A DNA stretch of 63,387 nucleotides, from contig CAZMVD010000009.1 of NCBI GenBank assembly GCA_964569425.1, forward strand, positions 1-63,387, given 5' to 3'. Each line of letters begins with the position of its first letter. Position 1 is the stretch's first letter. Below the pieces are notes generated by a model. It had not been told where the DNA came from and did not search any database. It saw only the letters and a program-made list of their open reading frames with translations. The translations under genes and the position numbers were made by a program. Source of the stretch: JACQXM01 sp964569425. GTDB taxonomy: Bacteria > Planctomycetota > Phycisphaerae > UBA1845. Shown one piece after another: positions 8,549-15,895 of the stretch.

Positions 8549-9723
8549 CGCGCCGCGCTCCGCGCCCCCAGCAGTTCCCGCGCCGCGCCAATCACCATCT
8601 CCACGGTGACACCGGTCATGCACTGCAAGTGTCCCAGCGGACAGACACGCTGCTGGCACGGGCCGCACTCCACGTCGATCCGCACGATCCGCTCATGACC
8701 ATACCGCGTCGCCGTCCACAACGGATGCGTCGGCCCGAACACCGTCACCACCCCCACGCCGAACGCCTTGCCGATGTGCCGCGGACCGGCATCATTGCAC
8801 AACAGCAAATCGCATCGCCGCACCAGCGATTTCAACTCCCCCAGCGTCAGCGGCGGATCGTCCAGCAACTTCGCCCGCGCGCGCATCGCCGAGCCGATCG
8901 CCCGCGCAATCGACTCCTCCCCCGGCCCGCAGGTGACCACAACTTCCGCCCCAAACTCCTTGACCAACAGGTCGGCCGCCTCCGCAAACCGATCCGCCGG
9001 CCAGCACTTTGCCGCGCCGAACTTCGCCCCCGGACTGATCACCACCAGCGGCCCGGTACACGTTTGACCGATCCGCTCCGCCACCGATCGATCGCAATCC
9101 GGCGTCGTGAACAACTCCAGCTCATCGCCAGGTCTTTCGCACCCGATGTGCTCCGCGAGATCCGCGTAGTACTCCACCAGCGGCATGGGTTCGTAGCGCC
9201 CCCCCGAACGATCCGGAATGCCCGCCTCCACGTGGTACGCAGCGCGAGCCGCGGGATCCAGCCCGCGCCGAGGTTCGAGATTCGTTTTGCTCGAAACCAA
9301 ACCTGTCCGCCGCAGGTTTCGCAGCGGAATCCGGTCCGTCAGCAGAAAACCACGTCCGTCCCGCTGGTAGCCGATCCGCCGCTTCGCCCGCGCCATAAAG
9401 GCCATCACCGCCGACCGCGCCGAGTTGGGCAGCAGCACCGCCCAGTCGAACCGCCGGGCGCGCAGCTCCCGCGCCAGCCGCCGATACGCCACATCCCACG
9501 GCCGGCGCTTCGCCGCGGGCGGCCATTCGAGGCATTCGTCCATCCAGTCGCCCCCACGGACCAACTCCCGCAGGTTCGGCTCCATTAGAAAGGTGATCCG
9601 TGCCCCCGCAAAACGACCGCGAATCGCGCGCAGCACCGGCGTGGCCATCACGAAGTCGCCCACCCACGTGGGCAGCACCACGAGAATCGACTTCGGTTCA
9701 TCTTCCGGCAGCGGCGGCTTCAC
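8545..9723 (-). CDS. waaF: Glycosyltransferase family 9 (ADP-heptose:LPS heptosyltransferase II-like)
   Basis: A 392-residue protein with a GTG start at 9723. GT9 hallmarks are LVVLPTWVGDFVMATPVLRA near the N-terminus, the mid-protein VISPGAKFGAAKCWP acceptor/donor segment, and LLLCNDAGPRHIGKAFG near the C-terminus. WaaF-type enzymes add L-glycero-D-manno-heptose to the LPS inner core in the cytoplasm. It heads the operon heptosyltransferase-kinase-SGNH protein. The symbol is by family resemblance, and WaaC/WaaQ-like specificity cannot be excluded. Confidence 0.82.
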   Translation of the reverse strand: MKPPLPEDEPKSILVVLPTWVGDFVMATPVLRAIRGRFAGARITFLMEPNLRELVRGGDWMDECLEWPPAAKRRPWDVAYRRLARELRARRFDWAVLLPNSARSAVMAFMARAKRRIGYQRDGRGFLLTDRIPLRNLRRTGLVSSKTNLEPRRGLDPAARAAYHVEAGIPDRSGGRYEPMPLVEYYADLAEHIGCERPGDELELFTTPDCDRSVAERIGQTCTGPLVVISPGAKFGAAKCWPADRFAEAADLLVKEFGAEVVVTCGPGEESIARAIGSAMRARAKLLDDPPLTLGELKSLVRRCDLLLCNDAGPRHIGKAFGVGVVTVFGPTHPLWTATRYGHERIVRIDVECGPCQQRVCPLGHLQCMTGVTVEMVIGAARELLGARSAAR

Positions 9724-10061
9724 CGCCGAATTGTAAGCCCGGCCCGGTGAATTGTTGAGTGCCTCTTGTCAACGATGCGCCGCGCGCCATCATGCGCCAG
9801 GGAAGGCGCTCGAACCCGCCTGACCCGGTCGATTCTCGGCCCGCCATGCCGAACTTCATGGACCCACCCGAAACGCGCCCGCCTGCCCTTTATCCGCAGG
9901 GTCAAGGGTCAGGAAGCGGGCACACCCTCTCCTCGTTTCGATTTCGTCGCGCAAGTGCTCGCACCTGACCAGACCATTCGACGCCCGTCCACCGTACCTT
10001 CCCGGCTAGACCCGTGATCCGTGTCGGCCAATACACGACACACGCCGCCCATTGGGCCATC

Positions 10062-10217
10062 GCCTGCCGTAGGCAGGCATATGAAAACAGCCGTGGCCGT
10101 CGTGCCGCTCTTCATCCGGCGCATCCCATCGCCTGCCGTGGGCAGGCATATGAAAACAGCCATTGCCGTCGTTCCACTCTTCATCTGGCGCATCCCATCG
10201 CCTGCCGTAGGCAGGCA
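10062..10217. repeat. 69-bp tandem direct repeat carrying a palindrome (2.3 copies)
   Basis: Copies start at 10062, 10131 and 10200 (the third is partial). Each opens with the hairpin GCCTGCC-GTR-GGCAGGC, followed by an ATGAAAACAGCC-type spacer. The two full copies differ at only a handful of positions. The unit length is a multiple of three, but no start, ribosome binding site or plausible protein supports coding. Confidence 0.85.
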
Positions 10218-10226
10218 TGAAAATAG

Positions 10227-10283
10227 CCCCGCGTTTCAACGCGGGGTGCACGGGCGCTTGCGCAACGCAAGTCCCGTAGGGAC
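10227..10283. repeat. Cluster of three further perfect stem-loops
   Basis: Three inverted repeats follow each other: CCCCGCG-TTTCAA-CGCGGGG (10227-10246), CTTGCG-CAA-CGCAAG (10257-10271) and GTCCC-GTA-GGGAC (10271-10283). With the three upstream copies this makes six hairpins in ~220 bp. The composition resembles REP-like extragenic palindromes; there is no transposase gene next to them. Confidence 0.75.
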
Positions 10284-10325
10284 GGCTGAACGCCGAATAC
10301 CATTTGCTCCCCGGACTATCGCCGA

Positions 10326-11393
10326 TCACCAACCTGGAAACCAATAAGTATACAAGTTCGGCCAAATCGCGATGACCAGCATCACCGCAATCGTCTGCGC
10401 CACGATGGCCACCCACCACGCATGAGCCATCCGGATGTAATATTGATAACCCAGCCCCACCGCCAGGATCATCCATAACGGTGCCAGCCACATTTCATGC
10501 AGGACCCTTCCCATCGCGACGTAATACAGCCCCGTGCCCAGCGTCGCCTCCAGCGCAATTCCAAGAATCAGCGCCGCACTGTACAGCAGAGCGAAAGCGC
10601 ACCATGGAAATACAGACAACACTATCACCCGCAGCACGTGAACCGTTCGCACTCGGCACCGCTGCATGGATTGGCGCAACACCAGCAAGGTAAGAAACCC
10701 GGCGCCAATCCACATCGATAGGGTTGCAAGCCTATCCCCGTCAGCCCACCAGACGCACGTCCTGAGCGGAATGCCAAGACTGATGGCCTTGGGAAAGCCA
10801 GTCGGCGGAACATTCAACTGCACCAACATTCTCACCTTCCACGGTGGCACCGCCTTGCTATTGACATACTCGACCAGCGCCTCTCCCCCATACGCCACCC
10901 CCAGCGGCACCGCGACGGAAAGCACCAGCCCAATGACCAGCAGTGCGATGAGCGGCCCCACCTTCGGTGGATCATGCAGCTCCACCATCCGCCACAGCTT
11001 CCACGGACGGCAGGCCAGCCACCACGTCCGCACCAGCGAGCGCAACGGCTCTTCGCGCCATCGGTATTCGAAGAGCGGCTTCTGCCGCCGCCGGTAGTCG
11101 TCCAGCACCGCCTCCCACGAAAAGCCCTTGCCGCACTCCGGGCAGCGCGGCTGCGTGAGCCCCATCAGGTGATACCCGCACGAGTGACAGGTCAGGTGCT
11201 CGACAGGCACCGCGTCCGCCCAGTCGAACGCCAACCCGCAGGCCGGACACACCGGCTCGGTCCGGCCGCGCAAATCCTCCCCACACCGCGCGCACCCCAC
11301 CGCAAACGGCACCAGCGCCCAATCGGGCGCTGTCGATTGCTCGCTCACTGCCGTTTCACTCACGTCTGCCCTCGTTCCAGCGCCCGCGCGCAA
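10326..11393 (-). CDS. Zinc-ribbon integral membrane protein, function unknown
   Basis: A 355-residue protein. The N-terminal ~95 residues hold two zinc-ribbon pairs (CARCGEDL...CPACG and CHSCGYHL...CPECGKG). Several hydrophobic segments follow (LIALLVIGLVLSVAVPLGVA, MWIGAGFLTLLVLR, LRVIVLSVFPWCAFALLYSA, MILAVGLGYQYYI, AIVAQTIAVMLVIAIW). This soluble zinc-ribbon head on a membrane domain is common among uncharacterised planctomycete proteins. Start choice is uncertain: internal Met residues do not occur before the zinc ribbons. It is divergent from the TIM-barrel gene at 11616. Confidence 0.75.
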   Translation of the reverse strand: MRAGAGTRADVSETAVSEQSTAPDWALVPFAVGCARCGEDLRGRTEPVCPACGLAFDWADAVPVEHLTCHSCGYHLMGLTQPRCPECGKGFSWEAVLDDYRRRQKPLFEYRWREEPLRSLVRTWWLACRPWKLWRMVELHDPPKVGPLIALLVIGLVLSVAVPLGVAYGGEALVEYVNSKAVPPWKVRMLVQLNVPPTGFPKAISLGIPLRTCVWWADGDRLATLSMWIGAGFLTLLVLRQSMQRCRVRTVHVLRVIVLSVFPWCAFALLYSAALILGIALEATLGTGLYYVAMGRVLHEMWLAPLWMILAVGLGYQYYIRMAHAWWVAIVAQTIAVMLVIAIWPNLYTYWFPGW

Positions 11394-11459
11394 TCATCCC
11401 CCGCGCCATACTTCCCCGAAAAACTAAGACGGTCAACCGTGCCCATCGTTACCCGCCAG

Positions 11460-11551
11460 CTTCGTGCCTCCGTGGCTTCGTGCCTTCGTGCCTTTTCCTC
11501 CCATTCGCCATTCTTGATTCGCCATTCGCCATTCGCTACCCTGCATTCGCC
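11460..11551. repeat. Low-complexity intergenic repeats (CTTCGTGCC and ATTCGCC units)
   Basis: Between the divergent zinc-ribbon and isomerase genes lie several copies of CTTCGTGCC (to ~11494) and then five near copies of ATTCGCCATTC-type units (11503-11551). A related patch recurs at 12552-12624, so this looks like a dispersed simple-repeat family, not a promoter. Confidence 0.7.
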
Positions 11552-11615
11552 GCCGATGCCCGCCACCGCGACGAACTGCGGTGGACCGGATCGTCGCGGC
11601 CACCCAGAGCGCCCT

Positions 11616-12413
11616 ATGCCTCTGCCAACCATCGCCGTCGCTGTCGACGACTTCCGCCTGCCCCCCAAAGACGCTCTGCGCACCGCCGCCGAACTGAAGT
11701 TCGCCCACGTCGAACTCGCCACCGTCGACGGCGACGTCGCCCCACAAAACCTCACCCCCAGCGGCCGCCGCCACCTGTCGCGCTACCTCGACGGCCTCGG
11801 GCTGCGCCTTCACGCGCTCACCGCAGACATTCCCAACCTGCGTTTCACCGACCCGCGTACCGTCGAGGAACGCGTCGAACGCACCTGCCGCATTCTCGAC
11901 CTCGCCGTCGATCTTGCCGTTCCCGTCATCTCCACCGCCCTCGGCGCCGCCACCCACCCCGAATCCGGCGAACCCTCGTCCCTCGCCGTCGAGGCCCTCC
12001 GCCGGCTTGGCGAACACGCCGACGCGCGCGGCCGCATACTCGCCCTGCGACCTTCCGCCGACGGTGCCGACCGCCTCCAACGACTCCTGCACGAACTCGC
12101 CTGCCCCGCGATTCGCATCACGCTCGACCCCGCTGCCCTCATCATGGCCGGCGCCAACCCCCGCGCCATCGCCGAACGCCTCGCCGCGTCTCTCGCACTC
12201 GTTCACGCGCGCGACGGCACCGCCGGACTCGGCGACCAGCCCGGAGCGGAAGCGCTCTTCGGCGAAGGCGACGTCGACTTCACCGGCCTGTTCGACGCCC
12301 TCGCCGAGGCCGAGTTCCGCGGCGGCTACGTCCTGCGCCGTACCAGTTCGCAGACCCCCATCCCCGACCTTCAGCAGGCGCGCGACCGCCTCCAGCGTTT
12401 GCTCCGCATCTGA
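11616..12413 (+). CDS. Sugar phosphate isomerase/epimerase-like TIM-barrel protein
   Basis: A 265-residue protein beginning at ATG 11616 (MPLPTIAVAVDDFRLPPKDA). It follows the xylose-isomerase-like TIM-barrel pattern: LRTAAELKFAHVELATVDGD near the N-terminus, LSRYLDGLGLRLHALTAD, a central cluster of beta-strands, and late acidic/His residues (LVHARDGTAG, FGEGDVDFTGLFDAL, FRGGYVLRR). The substrate cannot be named. An earlier in-frame ATG at 11556 lies within simple repeats and was rejected. It is monocistronic. Confidence 0.75.
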   Translation: MPLPTIAVAVDDFRLPPKDALRTAAELKFAHVELATVDGDVAPQNLTPSGRRHLSRYLDGLGLRLHALTADIPNLRFTDPRTVEERVERTCRILDLAVDLAVPVISTALGAATHPESGEPSSLAVEALRRLGEHADARGRILALRPSADGADRLQRLLHELACPAIRITLDPAALIMAGANPRAIAERLAASLALVHARDGTAGLGDQPGAEALFGEGDVDFTGLFDALAEAEFRGGYVLRRTSSQTPIPDLQQARDRLQRLLRI

Positions 12414-12551
12414 TCTTCAGTCCGGCCACCCCGCCTGCAGCGCGCAGCGTTCGGCATCGGTTCTCAACCGATGAACCCGCCGGCGATGCGCCGTATCGCC
12501 GTTTCAGCGTTCTCTCGCCTCTTGCCGCACGCCCCTCGCCTTCCGCAGACT

Positions 12552-12624
12552 TATTCGCCATTCACGCCCCATGCCGCATTCTCCCCCTATTCGCTGTTCG
12601 CCATTCTTCGCTCGCAATTCGGCG
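12552..12624. repeat. Second patch of TTCGCCATTC-type simple repeats
   Basis: Near copies of TTCGCCATTC, CGCATTC and TTCGCTGTTCGCC occur here, matching the units seen upstream of the TIM-barrel gene at 11503-11551. The two patches bracket that gene. Confidence 0.6.
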
Positions 12625-13118
12625 TTGATCGCTTCCCGCCCTCCGCCCAGCGCGCGCCCCCGATGTTGTTCTTTCCGGCGGGGCGGTGCCCAAGCACCCG
12701 ACCGCCTCGGCAGGGGCAGAGGCAGCCGGACCATCGGCCGCCGCCGCTCCGCCCGACGCGCACAACGGACCCAGCAAGCCACCCGCCTCGAGGGACAACT
12801 CGCCCCACGATTCAACAAACCGCGGTTTCTCGCGGATCAGTTGATAAATTCCCCCCGTACGCGAAGACTTGCTTCCCACCGGCGGAATGCACCAAACCCG
12901 ACGTACACCTTCTGATGCCTCGCGCAAGAGTTGCGCGGGGCGCATTTCCAGTATTGAAAGCGTAATTCGCCAAGCACCAGGAAGCGCCCGCCAATTGAAT
13001 CACTGGCCGCCGGCCGCGGCGGTTCCCGATAGGTGTGCCGTCCTGCCTGCGCCTGTCGGCCGCGGGAGCGTTCTGCCCCCCCCGACGGCGACGCCAAAAA
13101 AATGTCGAAGGATTCGAC

Positions 13119-13146
13119 TTGACGTTTGGACGACGTTAGGTATATT
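13119..13146 (+). promoter_or_regulatory. Sigma-70-like promoter of the lexA transcription unit
   Basis: TTGACG (13119-13124), a 16-bp spacer and TATATT (13141-13146). It lies 30 bp before the ATG at 13177, the first ORF of the unit that leads into lexA. Confidence 0.65.
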
Positions 13147-13156
13147 GGGAGATACC
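13139..13156. promoter_or_regulatory. Candidate LexA operator overlapping the -10 box
   Basis: GGTAT-N8-ATACC, a perfect 5-bp inverted repeat, overlaps the -10 element of the lexA-unit promoter. Autorepression by LexA at this position is expected. The motif itself is inference, since no second copy was found to compare. Confidence 0.4.
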
Positions 13157-13176
13157 GGCTGCAAGGATGCACCGCC

Positions 13177-13848
13177 ATGAAACGAAACGCTCGAACGACA
13201 ACACGGATGGTACAGGAACCGAGCCTGTTTGACGAGGCGGAAGCGAACGCGGCGCCGTTGTGCGTGTTCGGCCCCGGCGGTGATTTTTGCACCGCCCTGC
13301 TGCCCCGGGCGGGCGGCGCTTCCGATCGGCGCTCGGCGTTTGTACGATGGTGGCTTCGCGCCCCGCTGCGGCGCGTGGTCTGGCGAACCTGCGGCGAAAC
13401 GGCCGCGGCCGAATGGGCGGTTGGCGCTGCCGACGAAAGTTGGAGCGCCCGGCTCGCGGCCGCCTGGCACGCTTTTCAGCGGGATGTGAACCGGGGCCGC
13501 CGGCTGGTGCAGCAACTGTCCCGGGGATTGGTGCCCGCGGTGGTAACCGGCCCCCAGGGGCTCAACGAATGTGTGGAGGAGGACGATCATGCGCCGATTG
13601 AAGAACATCAAGCCCGACGACGCCGCGATTTTAACGCCGCGACAGATGCAGATCATGGTGTTGATCCGCGACGGGCGGCGGCGCGACGGCTTCGCCCCCA
13701 CCCTCCAGGAAATGGCCGACGAACTGGGCGTCAGCAAAATCACCGTGTTCGAGCACGTCGAGGCGCTCATCGCCAAAAGCCTGATCAAGCGTCGCTCGCA
13801 CAGGGCACGCTCTTTGGAGCTGACGTCTGCGGCCCGACTGCCCGATGA
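13177..13848 (+). CDS. Unrecognised ORF upstream of and overlapping lexA
   Basis: ATG 13177 starts ~30 bp after a good promoter and opens a reading frame with strong GC-rich third positions (MKRNARTTTRMVQEPSLFDE...) through about residue 137. Beyond 13589 the frame continues as an arginine-rich shadow of lexA until a stop at 13848. The first ~137 residues look like a real protein, rich in Arg and Trp, without a domain I recognise. The long overlap suggests either a genuine overlapping end or a frameshift that removed the natural stop. Its place in the likely SOS unit suggests a damage-response role, which is speculative. Confidence 0.4.
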   Translation: MKRNARTTTRMVQEPSLFDEAEANAAPLCVFGPGGDFCTALLPRAGGASDRRSAFVRWWLRAPLRRVVWRTCGETAAAEWAVGAADESWSARLAAAWHAFQRDVNRGRRLVQQLSRGLVPAVVTGPQGLNECVEEDDHAPIEEHQARRRRDFNAATDADHGVDPRRAAARRLRPHPPGNGRRTGRQQNHRVRARRGAHRQKPDQASLAQGTLFGADVCGPTAR

Positions 13849-14224
13849 CCGTCCGTCGCTGGTTCCCCTGGTCGGACGAATCGCCGCCGGCAAGCCGATC
13901 GAGGCCATCGAGAACCCCGACGCCGTCGATCTGGAATCACTATACGCCAGCCGCTACCCGGTGCGCGCGTTACGCGTGGTGGGCGACAGCATGATCAACG
14001 AGCAGATTCGCGACGGCGACGTGGTCGTCTACGAAGCACGCTCCAATCCGCGCAATGGTGACACCGTTGTGGCACTGCTCGACCGCGAAGAGGCCACCCT
14101 CAAGAAGTTTTACCGCGAAAAAAGCCGCATTCGCCTCCAGCCCGCCAACGAACGCTACAAACCCATCTACGTACGCGAGGTGGACATTCAGGGCGTGGTC
14201 ATCGGTGTAGTCCGGCGCATGTAG
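13589..14224 (+). CDS. lexA: LexA repressor/autopeptidase
   Basis: A 211-residue protein from ATG 13589, preceded by GGAGGA. The winged-helix DNA-binding part spans ~1-70 (LTPRQMQIMVLIRDG, PTLQEMADELGVSK). The S24-type peptidase part follows with the scissile Ala100-Gly101 (GRIAAGKPIEA), nucleophile Ser134 (VGDSMIN) and general base Lys172 (EEATLKKF). LexA represses SOS genes and cleaves itself when RecA is activated. Length and motif spacing are normal. It lies behind the promoter at 13119 with an unknown ORF in front. Confidence 0.95.
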   Translation: MRRLKNIKPDDAAILTPRQMQIMVLIRDGRRRDGFAPTLQEMADELGVSKITVFEHVEALIAKSLIKRRSHRARSLELTSAARLPDDRPSLVPLVGRIAAGKPIEAIENPDAVDLESLYASRYPVRALRVVGDSMINEQIRDGDVVVYEARSNPRNGDTVVALLDREEATLKKFYREKSRIRLQPANERYKPIYVREVDIQGVVIGVVRRM

Positions 14225-14296
14225 CCGCCGGGGCGCTACAAGTCCGACCGCCCCGTTGCCAACCGGGCGCATTTTCGATAGTCTTCCGGCTCGGCG

Positions 14297-15691
14297 GTGA
14301 CGGCAACGGAGGCACGGTCGTTGGATCTACTGGGTGCACGGCGGTTCCCCTTCCTCACCCGGCGCAATTTCCTTAACGAATTCAAGCACATCATTCCCTG
14401 GAGCATCCTCGCCGGGCTGGTCGAGGGCCAGTTTGCCGCGGTCGTCGTCGCCAAGACCTTTCAGGGCGGGCCGCTCCTCATTGCCCTCGCCACCACCACG
14501 CCCTATGCGGCGTACGTGTTCAGCCTCATCTGGGGGATGGTCTGCGTGGGGCGGCGCAAGATCCGGCTGCTCGTTTTTTTTGGATCTGGTACCTGCATTT
14601 CCGCGGCATTGATCGCCGCCATTCCGGCTACGCAATTCGGCGCATGGTGGTTTCTGGCGCAGGTGGGGTTGGCCCAGGCGATGCTCGCGGGCGTGGTGAC
14701 CGTGCGCTCGGCCATGTGGCGGTCTAACTATCCGCGTGAGGTGCGCGGCCAGATCGCTTCGCGCCTTCAGGGTGTTCGCTCGGTCATCAGCATCATCACC
14801 GTCCAGGTGGCGTCGGCGGTGTGCGACGCCGATCCGCAAAGTTACCGCGTCGTGTTTCCCCTGGCGGCACTGGCCGGGTTGGCCGGTGTCTGCCTGCTGC
14901 CGCGAATTCGCATTCGCGGGGAGCGCGCAGACCTGCGCCGTCGCCGCCAACCCGCCCCCGACGACGGGCACGTCCGCCGCGGGTGGATGGAGCCCTACAG
15001 TCTGACCGCACTCCTATCCCCGGGGCACGTGTTCGGGCAGGCTTATCGCGTGCTGCACGAAGACCGGCGCTTCAGCGTCTACTGTGTCGCCCAGTTCCTG
15101 CACGGCGCCGCGAACCTGATGAGCATTCCGGTGGTGGTGGCCGTGGTCACCCGAAACCTGCCGTTGGAGAACGGCTGGGGCTTCTGGATCAGCAGCTCGC
15201 TGGTGGTCACCATTCCCACCTTATGCTTGCTGGGAAGTCTGGAGCGCTGGGGGCGACTCTTCGACGGCCTGGGCGTTCTTCGGTTCCGCGTCATCAACGT
15301 GATCACCTGGAGCCTGTCACTTCTGTTCGGGCTGCTGGCCACGGTGGTGGTTACGGAATGGGAACCAGGGGGCAGTGCGCTGCTGGCGGGGGTGATGCTG
15401 TTTGCGCTCCGCGGAGTGTTGCAGGGCGTCGGACAGGGCGGCGGCTCGCTGGCCTGGAACCTGGGGCACCTGCACTTCGCGGATTCCGACCGCGCCGAAC
15501 TGTACATGGGCATTCACGTTTTTCTCGCGGGCGTGCGCGGGCTGACCGCGCCGCTGCTGGGCATGTGGCTGTGGGAAGTCGTGGGCTGGCCGGTCTGGCT
15601 CGTGGCGTTGGCCCTTTCCCTGACGAGCTTGCAGATGTACTCCCGGCTCGCGCATTTCGACGATTTCCGGCCGGTTAAGCATTCCACTTAG
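14297..15691 (+). CDS. Major facilitator superfamily-type membrane protein
   Basis: A 464-residue polytopic protein with a GTG start at 14297. About eleven or twelve hydrophobic segments occur in two halves separated by a charged loop (RGERADLRRRRQPAPDDG, residues ~197-214). The plan fits MFS permeases, but no substrate-specific signature stands out. It follows lexA by 72 bp on the same strand, and functional coupling is not evident. Confidence 0.72.
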   Translation: MTATEARSLDLLGARRFPFLTRRNFLNEFKHIIPWSILAGLVEGQFAAVVVAKTFQGGPLLIALATTTPYAAYVFSLIWGMVCVGRRKIRLLVFFGSGTCISAALIAAIPATQFGAWWFLAQVGLAQAMLAGVVTVRSAMWRSNYPREVRGQIASRLQGVRSVISIITVQVASAVCDADPQSYRVVFPLAALAGLAGVCLLPRIRIRGERADLRRRRQPAPDDGHVRRGWMEPYSLTALLSPGHVFGQAYRVLHEDRRFSVYCVAQFLHGAANLMSIPVVVAVVTRNLPLENGWGFWISSSLVVTIPTLCLLGSLERWGRLFDGLGVLRFRVINVITWSLSLLFGLLATVVVTEWEPGGSALLAGVMLFALRGVLQGVGQGGGSLAWNLGHLHFADSDRAELYMGIHVFLAGVRGLTAPLLGMWLWEVVGWPVWLVALALSLTSLQMYSRLAHFDDFRPVKHST

Positions 15692-15727
15692 TGCACTCCT
15701 CCAATTCTGTTCGAAATGAGTGAGGCG

Positions 15728-15747
15728 ATTGGCCGGAACCACTAAAT
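15728..15747. promoter_or_regulatory. Weak candidate enhancer element upstream of the ior operon
   Basis: ATTGGCCGGAACCACTAAAT keeps the ATTG-N12-xAAT frame seen upstream of hypF and between the porin and cytochrome c' genes (7 of 8 outer bases). It is centred ~90 bp before the predicted start of transcription. The match is poor, so this is suggestive only. Confidence 0.2.
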
Positions 15748-15800
15748 CATCTAAATCGTCGCTTTATTGTCGAATTCCTTTGCGAACATCGGAGCTTGGC

Positions 15801-15816
15801 TGGCACGGAGATTGCA
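15801..15816 (+). promoter_or_regulatory. Sigma-54 promoter of the iorA operon
   Basis: TGGCACGGAGATTGCA matches the sigma-54 consensus TGGCACG-N4-TTGCA at every defined position, with GG and GC separated by exactly 10 bp. The predicted transcription start is near 15827, leaving ~70 nt before the iorA ATG at 15896. Confidence 0.8.
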
Positions 15817-15895
15817 AGGTGAAGTCCGAGGTTGGCCGGCAGCACGGGCATTGCGGGACGGCGAAGGCGACCTCAAAACGAGAGAGGAACCTCCC

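Larger units (their letters stand above)
9724..10325. other. Repeat-rich intergenic region
   Basis: About 600 bp without a supported gene. Its right half (10062-10283) is packed with perfect stem-loops and a 69-bp tandem repeat, listed separately. In 9724-10060 I see nothing recognisable. Minus-strand ORFs crossing the repeats simply read the 69-bp unit as a 23-residue repeat. Confidence 0.6.
12414..13176. other. Long non-coding stretch between the TIM-barrel gene and the lexA unit
   Basis: About 760 bp with no supported gene. It contains a second patch of ATTCGCCATTC-like simple repeats (12552-12624), a perfect hairpin CGCGCAA-GAG-TTGCGCG (12921-12937), and near the right end the lexA-unit promoter. 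The ORFs crossing it have repeat-driven, arginine-rich translations. Confidence 0.6.

Noticed and set aside
10062..10217. Three repeats with spacers, CRISPR-like
   Set aside because: The spacing part is itself repeated almost identically, the unit is 69 bp with only 2.3 copies, and no cas gene is present. It is a tandem repeat with a palindrome.
9909..10491. Minus-strand ORFs giving a 23-residue repeat protein
   Set aside because: They only read the 69-bp DNA repeat (a multiple of three), change frame choice along the region and overlap the zinc-ribbon gene.
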